Source: Whalleya microplaca (lineage: Eukaryota; Ascomycota; Sordariomycetes; Xylariales; Xylariaceae). Taken from it: a stretch of DNA of 64,000 bases. A program made the position numbers and the translations under genes. Every line of letters begins with the position of its first letter. Within the stretch, counting starts at the first letter, position 1. The notes beneath the pieces are model-generated. The model had not been told where the DNA came from and did not search any database. It saw nothing but the letters and a program-made list of their open reading frames with translations. Where the stretch lies: contig MU385763.1 of assembly GCA_022497155.1 (NCBI GenBank), positions 186,001 to 250,000 on the forward strand. The letters are read 5' to 3'. Positions 13,700 to 27,400 of the stretch are shown one piece after another.

Positions 13700-15251
13700 G
13701 TTATAATATAAGTTAATAAAATAGTAAAAAAGTTTACCGAATATAATTAAAAATTAAATAAATAAATAAAAATTAATATAGATTATTTAATTTATTAATA
13801 TTAAGATTTATATTTTATAATAATAATTACGCGATATTTAATTAGTTATTTTATTTATTTAGATAAATAATTTTAATATCCCGTAAATTTTTTAAAAGCT
13901 TTATTTTAATATTACGTTTTTATATATTTCCGTAACTTTTATTTTTACATATTTTTATAACTTTCGTAAATTTTTTAAAACTTTTATCTTAATATAAGTA
14001 TTTCCCTTTCGTATTTATTATATATAAGTATATACTTTATATATTATTTAATCCGATTACTTTATTATTATAATAGATATTTTATTTATAAATAAACTAT
14101 ATAAGTCCCGAGATAGTATATTTTAAAAAGGATTTCCGAATACGGAGTTTTTATACGGGAAATTATATGCGAAAAAATAAGAGAAAAAAAAACTAAAAGA
14201 AAATATTCGGAAAAGATAAGGGAAAATTACCGATTTTAACAAAAAGATATTTTTTAAGTTCGAAACTAAAAAATCGAAAACTAAAATATTTAAAAAAAAA
14301 AGCGTATTAAAATTAAACGATAAGAAAATTATAAAAAATATTATTATAATTGCGTATTATTATTAAAAGATTTTTAAGTATTACTTATTACTTTAAAAAA
14401 TCGACCTAAATAAAATAATATAAGTATTAAAAAAAGTGTTATTAATAAAGTAGCTATTTAATTTAAAGCTATAAATAAAAGTTTAATATATATTGCTCGA
14501 AATAATAAAACAGGGATATAACGTAAAGTAAGCAAACATTATAAAATTAATTATTAATTTAGAAAAAGTATAATTTTTTGTGTTTTAGGCAAATAAAAAT
14601 ATTATTAAAAGATTTAAAATATTTCCCGAAATAATCGCGATATTATTAAAAAAAGCGGGCTTATATTAAATAATTTTACTACCGGAGACCAAAAATATGC
14701 CTATTTTTTAAAGATAATTTATAGATAATAACGGTATATAATATTGTAAAATATTTTCCGGCTTTAGTAATATAATTTTATTTTAAGCTAAAAAAAGTCT
14801 GTTTAAAATATTTCAAAAAAAATAATAAATAAAAAGCAAGAAAAAAAAAGAGAACTAAAAGCTCCAAAAATAATAGGAAAAATAATAAACTAATCCTAAT
14901 AAAAAAATAATTATAAGGATTATTTATATAAGCTTAAATAAAATTAACTTTAAGGATAAAAATTTACTAAAAATATTTAATAATATTTATAAAACGGATA
15001 TAATAAGAACCGAAAAATATAAGGTATTATAAAAACTATTTAATTTATAAAATAACGACTCCTAAATATAATACGCTGCCGTTATTTCTATTTCGGATAA
15101 TTTAAAAAATAAAATAGTAGTAGTAAAAAAAACGTTAAAAAACTGACGTTTTTTATAAAAAATAACAGAAATTTCCTACTGGATATAATAAAGAGATAAA
15201 TTAAGCTAAAAACGTATAGATTTTTAGGAAACGAAAATTTCGCTTTAATAA
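13700..15251 (+). mobile_element. AT-rich remnant with gag/ORF1-like zinc-knuckle sequence
   Basis: 13,700-14,140 is featureless AT-rich DNA. From about 14,150 a lysine-rich plus-strand frame with RIP-type stops can be followed to about 15,200. Near 14,730-14,800 it reads YCK.F.GFSNI..F...KKS.FK, the expected decay product of a CCHC zinc knuckle in which Cys and His codons have mutated. That fits the end of a LINE ORF1 or an LTR gag; the two cannot be told apart here. Element B is inserted at 15,252, so any continuation would lie beyond 28,531, where no clear downstream domain was recognised. Confidence 0.45.
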
Positions 15252-15480
15252 TGTTATGGGGCTAGTGTACTATGGCATATATATATCGCTTGTCTTTTTT
15301 TTTTTTACTTTTAAATAAAATATATATAGTATAGATAGCCTTGTTGCCGATAATAAACATATCTTTCCTTTCGATTAATCGCCGTTATAAATGACTTTTT
15401 TGTTTCGTCGCTTTAATTACTTCCGATTAGCTAAGCTATAAAATAGCACCTCCTTTACTTTAATACTTTATCTTAAGATA
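15252..15480 (+). repeat. 5' LTR of element B
   Basis: Starts TGTTATGGGGCTAG and ends TATCTTAAGATA (the terminal CA has become TA). It aligns along its whole length with 28,307-28,531; the differences are C/T and G/A transitions plus poly-T length. It contains the CGCTTGT-poly-T tract and an ATATATATAG TATA-like run. Confidence 0.85.
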
Positions 15481-17320
15481 TTTAGCTCCCCCGGATAAGC
15501 TTTAATTTCTTCGCCTTTTTAATTAATCGAAAAGAATAGTCTAAATAAAGGCAGCAGTAAAATAGGACTAAAAAAAGGATTTTAATAAAACCCCTAAAAC
15601 TACTAAATTAATCGAACTTATAAAAAAAAGCACTAACTAAAAAAAAGAACTAATAATAAATAATTATTTAAAATAAAAAAGTAATATTAAAAATAAATAA
15701 ATTAATAAAAAGATTTATAAAAGACTTATAATATATATTAATAAGCCAGTAATATAGAGATATAAAAATATAAAAAATATAAAGTATAAAAAATACGAGA
15801 ATATAGTAATACGAAAATATAAAAAAACATAAGTTTTAATAAAATAAGTCGAATACGAAAAGATTAGTAGCACAGAAAATTAAGAAAAATTAGAAAATTA
15901 TAAAATATATAGTAAATAATATATAAAAATGTGTTATAGTTTAGACCTATAGGATAAACTAGGGTGGAATTTAAGTGACGAAAATAATATCCGAGCTTTT
16001 AACTAGCTTATAGGTAGTTTTATTACGCGATTAATTAATTAATGTAATATAATAGTTAGGTTAGCGATTTATTATCGAGATTTTTTTTAAAAGTTTCTTA
16101 ACTTTTAAGGCTATTATTAGCGTTTTAAAAAATAATTATAATCTTATATCTAAAGTATTATAAAATTACAACTTAATATAATTAAAACGAATAAAACATA
16201 TTCCTTTAAAATTAAATATAACTAAAGAATTAAAATAACTAAATAATAAGATATCTTAAATTATACCAAATATAGCTAAAAAAGGATCTTTTTAACTAAC
16301 CGATAATTAAGGGATTATTAACTTTATTACTAATTAAAGGTACTATTAAAATAAAAAAAAACTCGGTATTATATAATTAGAATATTTAATTAGAAATAAT
16401 TAGCTAAAAAACTTTATTCCTTAATATAACGAAAGATATATAAGTCGATAAAAAGCTTACGGATTAAAATATAGCTTCCGATTAAAAGCGATTTACTATA
16501 ACCGGAGAAATTAGGTTTATAGTAATAGCTACGTTATTAGACTTTCGAAATTACTTATAGCTTTTATTTAATAGAAATAATATTATAAATTAGATCGAAA
16601 ATATAATATATATATTTAATAAATATAACTTAAAAAATAATATTAAAATTAAAAAAATGCCGTATTAAATAAATAACTAAATTAATAAGCGACAGATCGA
16701 AACTTTATTAAAAGGTATTATTATTTAGAAAAAAATAAAGGTAGTTTTAAAGCGATATTTTAAAATTAATAACCTAAAGTAAATAAGGACCTTTATAAAA
16801 CGGTTAAAAGATTTAAAGGGAAGTAATAAACTATTTAGACCGATAGAAATTTATTATTATGTTTTAAATTATTCGGTTCGGGTAAAAAATGTCCGGAAAT
16901 AAAAGAAAATTAAGGGATAAAACGTTATTTTTATTAGTGATTTATAGCAAAAAATTAATAAAAAGGTTATTAAATAGATTATATAATTTTATTCGAAATT
17001 ATATAACGAGCTTTTCGAATTAAATTATAAAAAAACCTAAAACGTTATATATATATAAGCGGATATTATAATCGGCTTAATAAATTATAATAGCTGTAAT
17101 ATTTAACAGGTTTCGTTTAATCGATTACATAAGAATAAATCGGTTAATTATTAACGTTCGGTTTAATTCCGCTTATTATTAGTAAGCCTAAAATAGCCTA
17201 AGGTTATTTTAAAAAAAAGACTTTATTTTTTTAATTAAACGAAATAAAAGATTTAATTAAATTTATAAAATAAATATTTATTATATAGCTTAAAGCTAAC
17301 GAGAATTTTACTTTATTTAT

Positions 17321-19115
17321 TGTCTTAGGACAAGGTGTTAGGGTAAATCGAAAGTGAGATATCAAGTCAAAAATGAGTGTATATTAGCTGCCAGAGCTAT
17401 GTGTGTGTGACTATATGACTATCTGGTAATATCTATCGTAAAAAGTGAAGGAGATGTGAGGGAAAAGGTCAGCTAAATACAGGTATGTAATTCACTATAA
17501 ATTGCCCTATAGAGTGCCCTATAAATACCCTGTGGAGTACCTTATAAAGTGCCTTATAACGTAGCTCCAGGGGGCTTTTAGTGGCTTTTAAGCTGCTGTT
17601 AATACCCGTAATCCCTTGCCTCATTACATTCCTCCCTGATTTTTCAGCTAGCGTCCACGCAACTAAAAAATCTGAAAAAAAAAAAAAAAAAAAATGAAAA
17701 ATAAAAACACGCCCCACACTTGAATGCCTGACCTTTAGATCTGAAAAAAAAAAAATTTCACCCCAGGGACCTTAGGGTAATAGATCAGATAGCCACAGCT
17801 ATCAGCAGCAGCTACTGCAGCAGGTCAGGTAACAACAGGTCAGCTAGCCACAGCTAGCCACGGCTTTCAACAGGTCAGATAGCCACAGCTATCAGCAGCA
17901 GCAGCAGCAGGTCAGGTTAGGTGGCCATAACTTACAGCTAATCAGCAGCAAGTTAGGTGACAGCAGGTCAGCAGGTGACAGCAGGTTAGCTAGCCACAGC
18001 TAGCCACAGCTTTCAACAGGTCAGATAGCCACAGCTATCAGCAGCAGCAGCAGGTCAGGTGACAATAGGTCAGCTAGCCACAGCTAGCTACGGCTTTCAA
18101 CAGGTCAGATAGCCACAGCTATCAGCAGCAGCAGGTCAGGTCAGGTAACCTCCCTGTAAGCCTCCCTAGCAGCTGACAGCAGGTGACAGCAGGTCAGCTA
18201 GCCACAGCTATCAGCAGCAGCAGCAGCAGCTGACAGCCTCCCTTGCTACTAAAGGCCTCCCTTGCTGCTAAAGGTGACATTCAAGTGATGTAATGTATCA
18301 AAGTGTATAAAGGTGTCATCCGATATCGTCGTCCATACAAATTGTATACGTGTCAATAGCTGGCTACATCCAGCCACATACTAATAGCACAATCAGCTTG
18401 TTACTGTTGCCCATATAAAAATAGACAGGTTTGTATATAAAAACATATAGTCTAATGTCTCTAGTATTATCGCGCTTTATATTCCTGGTGTCCTATATAA
18501 AAAAAAGAAAATTTGTAAATCGTAGGTAATAAGTGACGTAGATATAATATATAAATAAGGCAGCTGGCTAGCTATCGATCGAGTATATAGCTTGGTTCGA
18601 TTTATATAGAAAACAGGTGGCTATCGGATAAAATAAAATAATCCGCGTGCGATTTATCGGATAAAAATAAAGTAAGCTCGACAGTAGATATATTTTAAGT
18701 AGTTATTACTAATAAATTCTATGCCTCCGTAACTTGTGGTATAAAAGGACTGTTTTGCTCGATTAATTAAAAGGCAAAAAAGTTAAAGCCTGTCCGGGGG
18801 AGCCAAATGTCTTAAGACAGGGTATTAGGGTAAATCGAAAGTGAGATATTAAGTTAAAAATAAGTGTATATTAGCTACTAAAGCTATATATATATAACTA
18901 TATAACTATTTAATAATATCTATCGTAAAAAGTGAAGGAGATGTGAGGGAAAAAGTCAGCTAAATATAGGTATATAATCCACTATAAATTGCCCTATAAA
19001 ATGCCCTATAAATACCTTATGGAATGCCTTATGGAGTGCCTTATGACGTAGCTCCAAGGGGCTTTTAGTGGCTTCTAAGCTGCTATTAATACCCGTAATC
19101 CCCTGCCCCATTACA
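17321..19115 (-). mobile_element. Non-autonomous LTR retrotransposon, copy A2 (1,795 bp), partly spared by RIP
   Basis: Direct repeats of exactly 308 bp each (17,321-17,628 and 18,808-19,115) start TGTCTTA and end ATTACA. A 4-bp TTAT duplication flanks them (17,317-17,320 and 19,116-19,119). The 1,179-bp interior has no meaningful ORF. It holds a purine tract on the minus strand next to the 3' LTR (AATCAGGGAGGAA), a CAG/GCC-rich tandem array (17,786-18,235), and next to the minus-strand 5' LTR a primer-site-like TTTGGCTCCCCCGG (18,785-18,807). The primer site and about 60 bp of leader match element B, in which A2 sits in opposite orientation. The left LTR and array keep CpA-rich sequence; the right LTR is more RIPped. 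Confidence 0.88.
17786..18235. repeat. Irregular tandem array inside A2
   Basis: The core CAGATAGCCACAGCTATCAG recurs at 17,786, 17,876, 18,022 and 18,106 with a degenerate copy near 18,188 (spacing 90, 146 and 84 bp). Between cores lie CAGCAG runs, AGGTCAGGTGACAACAGGTC segments and palindromic GCTAGCCACAGCTAGC blocks. The same array occurs in A1 (about 8,500-8,760) with most C changed to T. No protein is encoded. Confidence 0.8.
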
Positions 19116-22100
19116 TTATAAAGAAATTTTAATTAATATTACTAAAATTAAAATATTATGCCTTATAAAGAGAAACTTTTATTTAATAAAATATTTAAAG
19201 ACGTAAAATAAAGGATATATTTTTTAATATTTATTACGCCAAGCTTTTAAATAGAAAAGAAAGATATAAAAAATATAATAGCCGATAAAATTAAAACAGT
19301 CGATATATATTACAACCGATATTATTTTAGGGGTATAATTAAAATACCTGTTTTTTTTGCAGAGAATTAGGCTACTTTTCTACTATTTGCTCCTTAATAG
19401 TATCGTTAAGCCGTAACGATATAATACGATATAATAATTAATTTAAGGGATATTTTATCGGAGGTTTTTAAGCTGCTCCCGAAATTAGGAATATCTTATT
19501 TTTTAAATATATAATTATTAAAAGTAAAACAAATGGAGAAGGTATTATTTAAGCCTGCCTATAATTTTTATATAAAATAGGGGTATATAATACTTAAATT
19601 TGGAAATTAGCTTATTATTATTTTTATAAATATAATAAAATCGAAAAGGATATAAAGTTTAAATAAAATTATAATTTTATTCGATTAATAGCTAATTTAT
19701 AAAATCACAACCCGGAAATAATATTAATTACGGATTTAAAAGTTAATAATATTGGGATAAAAAACTTAAAAAGTAATATTTTTTATAAACTTATAAACCT
19801 ATAAGATTATTTTTAAAAAGAACTAATTATTAATAAAAGCGGGAATCTTATATATAAAGTAGTAATTAAGCTGTTTTAATATAAAGGTAAGAATAAAATT
19901 AACGTTTTAATATTAAAAAGATATAAAAATATAGATAGTAATATATCTGTAAAAAAGATAATCGATAAAATATTATTAAAGTTAAACTCTCTATTTTTAA
20001 TAGTTTTAAAGACGCCAAAATAAACTTAAGCTAATAAATTAAAGAGTATTATATTTAATTAATTAGCCTTAGCTTTAATTTCGGAATATTAAAAAAAAGG
20101 ATTTTTAAAAATGTGGCGAAAAGATTTAAAGTTTTATAAGATAATCTAATTAAGTATTATATAAGGTTTAATAAGGTATTATTTTAATATCTATTTAATA
20201 AAATAAATAAAATAAATCGAAAGTCTTATAAAATAATTTATATCTTTTTAGCCGAAATAATTAATTAGTAGCAATAAAAATAACAATTTTAGTTTAATTT
20301 TATATTAAATATATTATAGCTAGTTTTTATACCTAATAAGTTTTAGGATAACTTTACGAATATATTAATTAATAATATATTTATAATATCCGGTAACGTT
20401 ATTTAAATTATTATAGTATTTTTGCCGGTATTTATCCGGGATATTAAAGCATATATTTAACTATTACCTTAATTAATTATAAGGATTAGTTTTAAAGGAT
20501 ATAAGAACTTAATTATTACAGTTATTAATACGGGTATTTAGTTAAGTATTATTACGTAATTATACGTTTTTAAGTATTAGATATTTATATAAAAAATTTA
20601 AGATTACGTAATCCGGCTTTAATATATTAGTAAATAATAGAACTGGGAGCTTTAAACTAATCGAAAGACCTATATAATTAATAAGTTATAGCTTACCGCT
20701 ACCAATTTATATAGTTAGAGATTTTAAAGCTATATTTCCGTTACTTTTCGGCCTTAATTTTATTTTTTAATTATATATAATAATTTATTTTAAAAAAGGC
20801 TTATTAATAACTTCGATATTTTTCGGAAATATTAAGATTATAATACCTTTTATATATAATAAGCTAGCTAAGCGAACCCTAGCTAATATTATTAATTTTT
20901 CGGAAAATTAATAACCGCTAATATTAGGGGCTAGGTTAACAGTAAATAAAGGCTTTAAAATATTACGGCAATAATAAACCTGGCAAAATTTAAAAGTATA
21001 GTTTAAAATAACTTAAGTTTAAAATAAATTAATAAATAGATAAAAATTGCTATTAATAAAATACTTTAAAATAGCGATTAAATATAAGCCTTACTATTTA
21101 ATAATTATTTACTAGGCTTATTACGGGAGATTATAAAAAAGGAATTTAAATAAGTAATATAGTGTATAATATTATATCGTAAAAAAATATTACAAAAAAA
21201 CGAGATTAAGTTATATATAATATATAAACTAAAGGTATAAAAAGTTTATTTAATTAATAATGCCGAATTAAATAATATAATTTCTTTAGGGTCGATTAAT
21301 TAAAAATAAGTAATATTATAAAATATAAAGCCGAATTTCGAACTTTAAAATATATTTAAAATAAATAAAAAATATAAGAGTATTATTTCGTATTTCGCTT
21401 CCGTGTTATAAGGTATTAAATTAACGAAAAAACGCCTGGACGTTATTAAAATAAAGCTATTAAATATAAAGCTTATAAATTAAAAGAAAGTAATATTAAT
21501 CGAGATCTTTTATTAATAAGAAATAACATTAGCTTAAGACTTTATAAAAATCGGCCGAATTAAGGAAAAAGTGTTTTTTTATATAAGATTAAAATAATAT
21601 TATATAATATATAATAAGTTAGATTAATTTTTATTTTAGCGCTATTAAAAATACAGGTTTTAAATATTTTACAAAATCGGCTTAAGAATGGAATATTAGA
21701 AAAATTTTATACTTTATATTATAACGTTTAATTTATAGTTGAAAAAAAAATAGAAACTTTTAATTAATTAATTCGGCGATAAAATTAAATATTATATAAA
21801 TATAAAATGTTTTTTTTCCGAGCAATTGTAACAAATTTACGGAAGAATTTATTATGCGAGTAATAATTTTTATAGTAGATTTTTTTTTAAAATACAATTA
21901 AATATTATTATTTATATTTAATAAAGATTATATTATATTTTCGACGCCGATTAGGTTTTTCCGGATAACGATTTTGCTATAAAAAAGAACTAATTCGGTA
22001 ATATAATTTTTACGTATTATTACCTAAATTTTATTCGATTTTATATTTAATAAATGCGAGCTATTTTTTAATAATATTAATATTAAAGAGCTAAAAACGA

Positions 22101-24429
22101 AATATAATAATTAAAAAATCGTATTAAAAATAAAACGATTTATTTATAAATATTTAAAAAATATTAATAATATTTTATTTAATTTTAAACTAATAAAAGC
22201 TATAACTAATACAGAAAAAAGCAATTGGTATAAAAACGTTACTATTATTATCGGCTATTTATATAGTATTAATAGTTGTTCTTTTAATTAAGCTAAAGTT
22301 ATTAAGATTATAAAATAGGTATCTTATAGTAATATTTCTAAAATGCGGGTATTTTTAAAAGTTATAATTTATTATTATATATAAATTATATATTATACGT
22401 TAATTATTTTATTATTAATAAAACTTTTCCGGAAAACGCAAATTAAGAATAGGAAATAAAATAATAATAAGCTATAAATAAATTTAAAATAGCGTTAATT
22501 AATATATCCTATTTAATTACGTTCGATTATATAAACGGATATATTATTTAGCTTAAAATTAATACGTTAAATATTAAATAAAAGTATATATTAAAATAAG
22601 AAATTAATAAATATATTTAACTTATAAGATTTAAATCTAGTATATAAAAAAGGCTAAAACTTAATTACAATATTATAAAACGAGAATATCTCAGGGTAGT
22701 TAAATCTTTTTAACGATTGCGAAATTATTTTTATAATACGAGATTTATTTTTAAAACTAATGCTAAAATTTTAATCGTTTAATTAAATAATAGATTTTTT
22801 AGTTTATTTAGCGCAGCATTAACCCGGTAGATAACCTTTATTAAAATATTTAATTTCGAAATAAAACATATCTTTAGAAAACGACATTAAGTAGCGGATA
22901 ATTTATTATATAAACTATTAAAGCTATCCGATAAGCTGGATAATTAATAGGAAAAAAAAATTAACGACTTTATTAATATCTAATTTAATATTTTTATAGC
23001 AAAAATATCTCGATTAAATAAACTAATATAAAAAATACCGGAATTCTTTTTACTATTTATTATTTTATACCCGTTAAAAAACTAGTTTAAGGCTTTTTAA
23101 AAAATCGTAATATATTTTAGTATTTTAAAGTTACTTAATCGACTAAAAGGTTTTAATATAACGAGATAATATTATGCGAAAATAAACTTTCGGAATAAGG
23201 CTATTAAATATGTAATTTAAAAAGGAATTTTATAGCGGAGACCTTATAAAAAATATAGCTAATAATATATCGTTAATAATATTAATTAACGAAAGCGTAT
23301 TATTAGGAACTATTATTCGAAAATTAAAACGTATCGAAAATAAAAATCGATTTATAATAAAATAGTTAAGTTTTATTACTAGAAAGGGATATATTAAGAA
23401 ATCGCAACTACTATTAAGTGTTACTTAAAATGCCAGCTTTTTGCGGATAAACGATTTAAAGATTAAGGACTTTTTTTAACGCTAGAACAGTTATTAATTA
23501 TTTAAATTATTAATATTTAGTTTTTCCTAAATAATAATAAATATTCGGCTATTATTAAAATAAAAAATAAGCTATTAAAGTAGCTTAAAGTTAAAGCACT
23601 AAAAAATATTATAATAACTAAAAATAGAAGTTTTTTTAAGACTATATCTATATTAATTATAGTATTTTTATAATAATTAAATGTAATAAAAGCTTAAAAA
23701 ATAAAATAAAGGTGGCTAAAAATGCTATATAGCTAAGTATTAAAATATAAATCGGACTTATATATTACTTTTAGATATAAAAATAAGTAGAAATAAGCTA
23801 TCGACCGATTATAAGATCTTTTATATATATAACGGGAAAAATTAGCAAATTATAGGTTAAAAAACTTAAAGTTATATTTTAGGCTAATCGAATATTTATA
23901 TAAGAATATAGGTTTATATTATATAAATTAGTTTATAATAAAAAACTTATTATACCGATCGAAATAGTTTTATTATTTTAGCAGGTTTTTAATTAGTCGG
24001 ATATTTATAATAAAGAAAACTTTATTATTAAAAAAGTAAAAATGTTTAAACAATAGAACGAAAATGTCGCGAAAATAGTATAAATTTTAATAAAAAAACG
24101 AAAAAAGCAGCGGAACGAAATAATCGACAACACTTATTAAAAAAACAGTTAGAACTATTAAAATAAGGCAGCCTAATTTTACTTTATAATATAATACGAA
24201 ATATCGATATGTCTAAAAATAAAAAGCTAAAATATAAGTGGACTAAGCCTTATTAAATTGCGAAAGAATAAAAATAAAACAGATTTTTCCTTAAAAAATT
24301 AAACGGGGTAATATTATAAGGAATATTTTCTTTTAATTAACTAAAAGGATTTATTCGAGATATAAAAAGGTACTAGAAATTTAGCAAACCTTATAATAAC
24401 TATTAGTTAGGTGGCTATAATAAAATAAA

Positions 24430-27400
24430 GGATAATTATAAAGACGTTAAACTAGCAAATAATAATATAATATATTAAAATAAGAATATATAAAAAAGCC
24501 CGGTAACTTATAGCTAAATTAAAAAAGTTAAGCCTAATAAAAATTAAAAGATTATAAAAAATAAAATACCCGAAAGGATAATTAAAGTTAAACTATTTAA
24601 AATATTATTAACGGAGCGAAAGACTTATAATCGAGTATTAAAAAAATAATACTAATAGATTGGATTATTTTTTTTTTTACGTTTTATATAGATTAATATT
24701 TTATAAAAATAAGGTTTTATAAAGTTACGGCAAATATAAAGGGGTAATAAAAAAAAAAAGCTTAAAATTAAAAAAGATAATTGTAAATTTTAGTACATAA
24801 CTAATTAATTAAACGAAAGAAACTATTACGAGCTATAAATAAAGCCGCCTATAATTTCGGTAGAAAAAGATAGATTTTTTCTAATAATTTAGCCTAAATA
24901 TATATTACCTTTAAAACGACTTATTAAATTAAAATTATTATAGTTAATATCGCTATTAAAAAAAGGATTTTTCGATCGATAAGCCTGTAAATATATATGC
25001 TTTTTATTTTAAAATAAATATTTATTTATTTAAATACCGACTATATAATTTCTATACGAACCCTCGAACCAGCTTTTTATTAATCGATATTTATAAAATA
25101 ACTATATTTTATTATAGCGCCTATCTTTAAAACTAACGAACTAATTTTTATAAAGCCGATAAAAGATTTTATTATAAATATTATACTTTTAAATAAAAAT
25201 TTTAAATTATATATAGCAATTTTCGATTAAGCGAAATATTAAGTTATTAATAAAGTTAGTTTTACAGATCTCGATAAAAAAAGGGTATCGTTAATCGAGA
25301 GGGTATTTTATTACCTTAAAATATTTAATGTATTTTAAGGCAGGCTTTTATATTTAACCTTTATAATAGAATTTCGAAGCTATAAATTTTTAAATATAAT
25401 ACCGACTTTCCCTAAAACTATTAAAGAGTTTAATTTTTATTAGCCGAATTATTTTATATTAATTAGCAGAAATTATATACGTTAAATAGGGAAGGGATTT
25501 ATCCGGATAAACTTATTTATTATATTAGCTTTTAAAAGGTAGCGGCTTATATTATTCTTTTAAAATTAAAATAGCTTATTTTTATTAGTCTTTAAATTAA
25601 GGCGATTAGGTTTAATATTAAAATAAAAACTAAAAATACGATTGACGTTTTTTACTATTAAGTTAAAAGTTTTCGATTATTTAGGAACGGCAGACCTAGA
25701 ACGCGAAAGAAGCTTAACGCTAAGGTATAAATCGATAGGAAAAAAAAATAACGAAAGTTTCTAGCTATTTATATAGCCGATTTACTTATTTTAAAAAAGA
25801 AGCGATAATAAAATAAAACGGGATAAGAAAGTCGAGAAAAAAGATTACGGAAATTAGGGTTATTTTAATAAGATTTTACTCGATTAAAAAGCGGGGGTTT
25901 AATATTTACTTTATAAATTTTAAAAGGAGGATTACCGATACGCGTTTTATTTTAAATATTTATTAAATTTTAATAAACTATTATAACCCGATAAAAACGT
26001 TTAAGATTATTTAGCTTTTAATTAACGCTATTATAATAAGGGATTTAACTTTTAAATATAAGACTTTTTATAAAAAAGAAAGGAATAAACAACTTATATA
26101 AAAGCTTAATAAAAGAAGTTCCTTTTTTTCCTATTTATCCTTTATATAATAATAAGCTTTACGATATAATTACAAATAATTAATCGAGTAAATATTATAG
26201 AGCGAAAATAAAGAATAAATAGTTAAGTTAGTAGTTATTAAAAGGAAAAAAGGTATAAAATATAAGGATAAAATAAATAAAAAGTATAATAAATAGCCTA
26301 AAAAGCGTATTAAAGCTAAATCGAATAAGCCGACTTTTAAAATTAGTAATAACGACTTAAATGTCTTATTATATTTAATATTTAGCCTATTATAAGTTTA
26401 AATAACTGATTAAAAATAAAAAAGACTTTTTAATTTATTTTTATTTATTATAAATTAAAACCTAGCGCAAAAAAGTTTTTTTATACCAACTTATTAATAA
26501 CTTTTATTTAATTATTTATTAACTTTTTACCTTTATTTTTTATCGTTTTTAATTAATTAGTTAAGTTTTTTTATAATTTTATATTAGCCTATCGTTATAA
26601 TATTATATTTTAAACCTTATTTTTTATATATTAAAATGTCCTTATAGCTATTATAGTTTAAAAAGTTACCTAAAAAAAGGAAAAATAAATATAAGAACTA
26701 AAATAAAAATAAGAAAGTTAATTAAGCGGCCCGTAAAAATCTTAAGCTTATTTCGAAAGCTAATATTAAATTTAAGGCTATATTTAAAAACGAGGCTGAA
26801 ATTAAGTTTGCGGCTAATTTTAATTTTAAATATAAGGCTGAAATAATCTTACTTACTAATTCGCTTTTATAAAAATAGCTTCCCTTTTTAAATTTTAATG
26901 CGTTCGTTATAGCAGCTAATATTAATTTTTATATTATTAATTAATTTTGCGGCCTTTTTATTAAGATATATAGACTTAAACCTTAGATTAAAAATAAGCT
27001 GTAGCACTTAAAGCAAAAGATTAAATAAATTATCGATTTTTTAAAAACAGATTTTTTATTAGTTAGAAGCGATAAAATATTTAAAGTTATTTTTAATTAA
27101 AACGCCCCTTCTAGTTATAATAAAAATAAATAAAAAATAAATGGAGTATTAAATTTATATAATGCTTTTTTTACTTACTATAGGCGTTAATATTACAATA
27201 TTACTTTTATAGCTGCTATAATTTAAATAAATGTTACTACTTTTAAGAAAAGATTTATTAAAACGGAGATTTACTTTAGAACTATTATAAAATTTAATTA
27301 AAAAATTACTTAAATTAACGACCAGTTCTTTTTTCGGATTATTTTAAACAACCTCCGGTTCTTTATATTAACAGCATTTATATATTTACACGACCTTATA

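Larger units (their letters stand above)
5300..13700 (+). mobile_element. Second Gypsy-type element (Gypsy-2), RIP-degraded, interrupted by A1 and by a 191-bp element
   Basis: Plus-strand Gypsy pol. A pre-RT protease region is at about 9,830-10,250 (NLPA followed by YDFL). RT is at about 10,620-11,000 (IDFR..NN.AV, RFN.ILMEF.NS, YVKIYINNIII, the RIPped form of a YxDD box). Integrase is at about 12,180-12,960. The integrase tail is at about 13,040-13,200 (KVYLKLYKKYNLPGK, IRKVGELIYEL). A chromodomain-like end is at about 13,480-13,690 (INFYKK...; NVAELINDYNK). The sequence from 5.3 to 8.09 kb probably holds the leader and gag but is too decayed to prove. Two insertions split it: A1 at 8,090-9,586 and the 191-bp element at 13,219-13,409, the latter exactly between integrase tail and chromodomain. 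The outer ends are approximate because no LTR pair was found. Confidence 0.75.

Noticed and set aside
17469..17717. 82-residue minus-strand ORF
   Set aside because: Lies across an A2 LTR and its poly-A tract; no protein resemblance.
17321..19115. Reading A2 as a plus-strand element, using CCGGGGGAGCC before the right LTR as its purine tract
   Set aside because: The minus orientation gives a better purine tract (AATCAGGGAGGAA) and a primer site and leader shared with element B.
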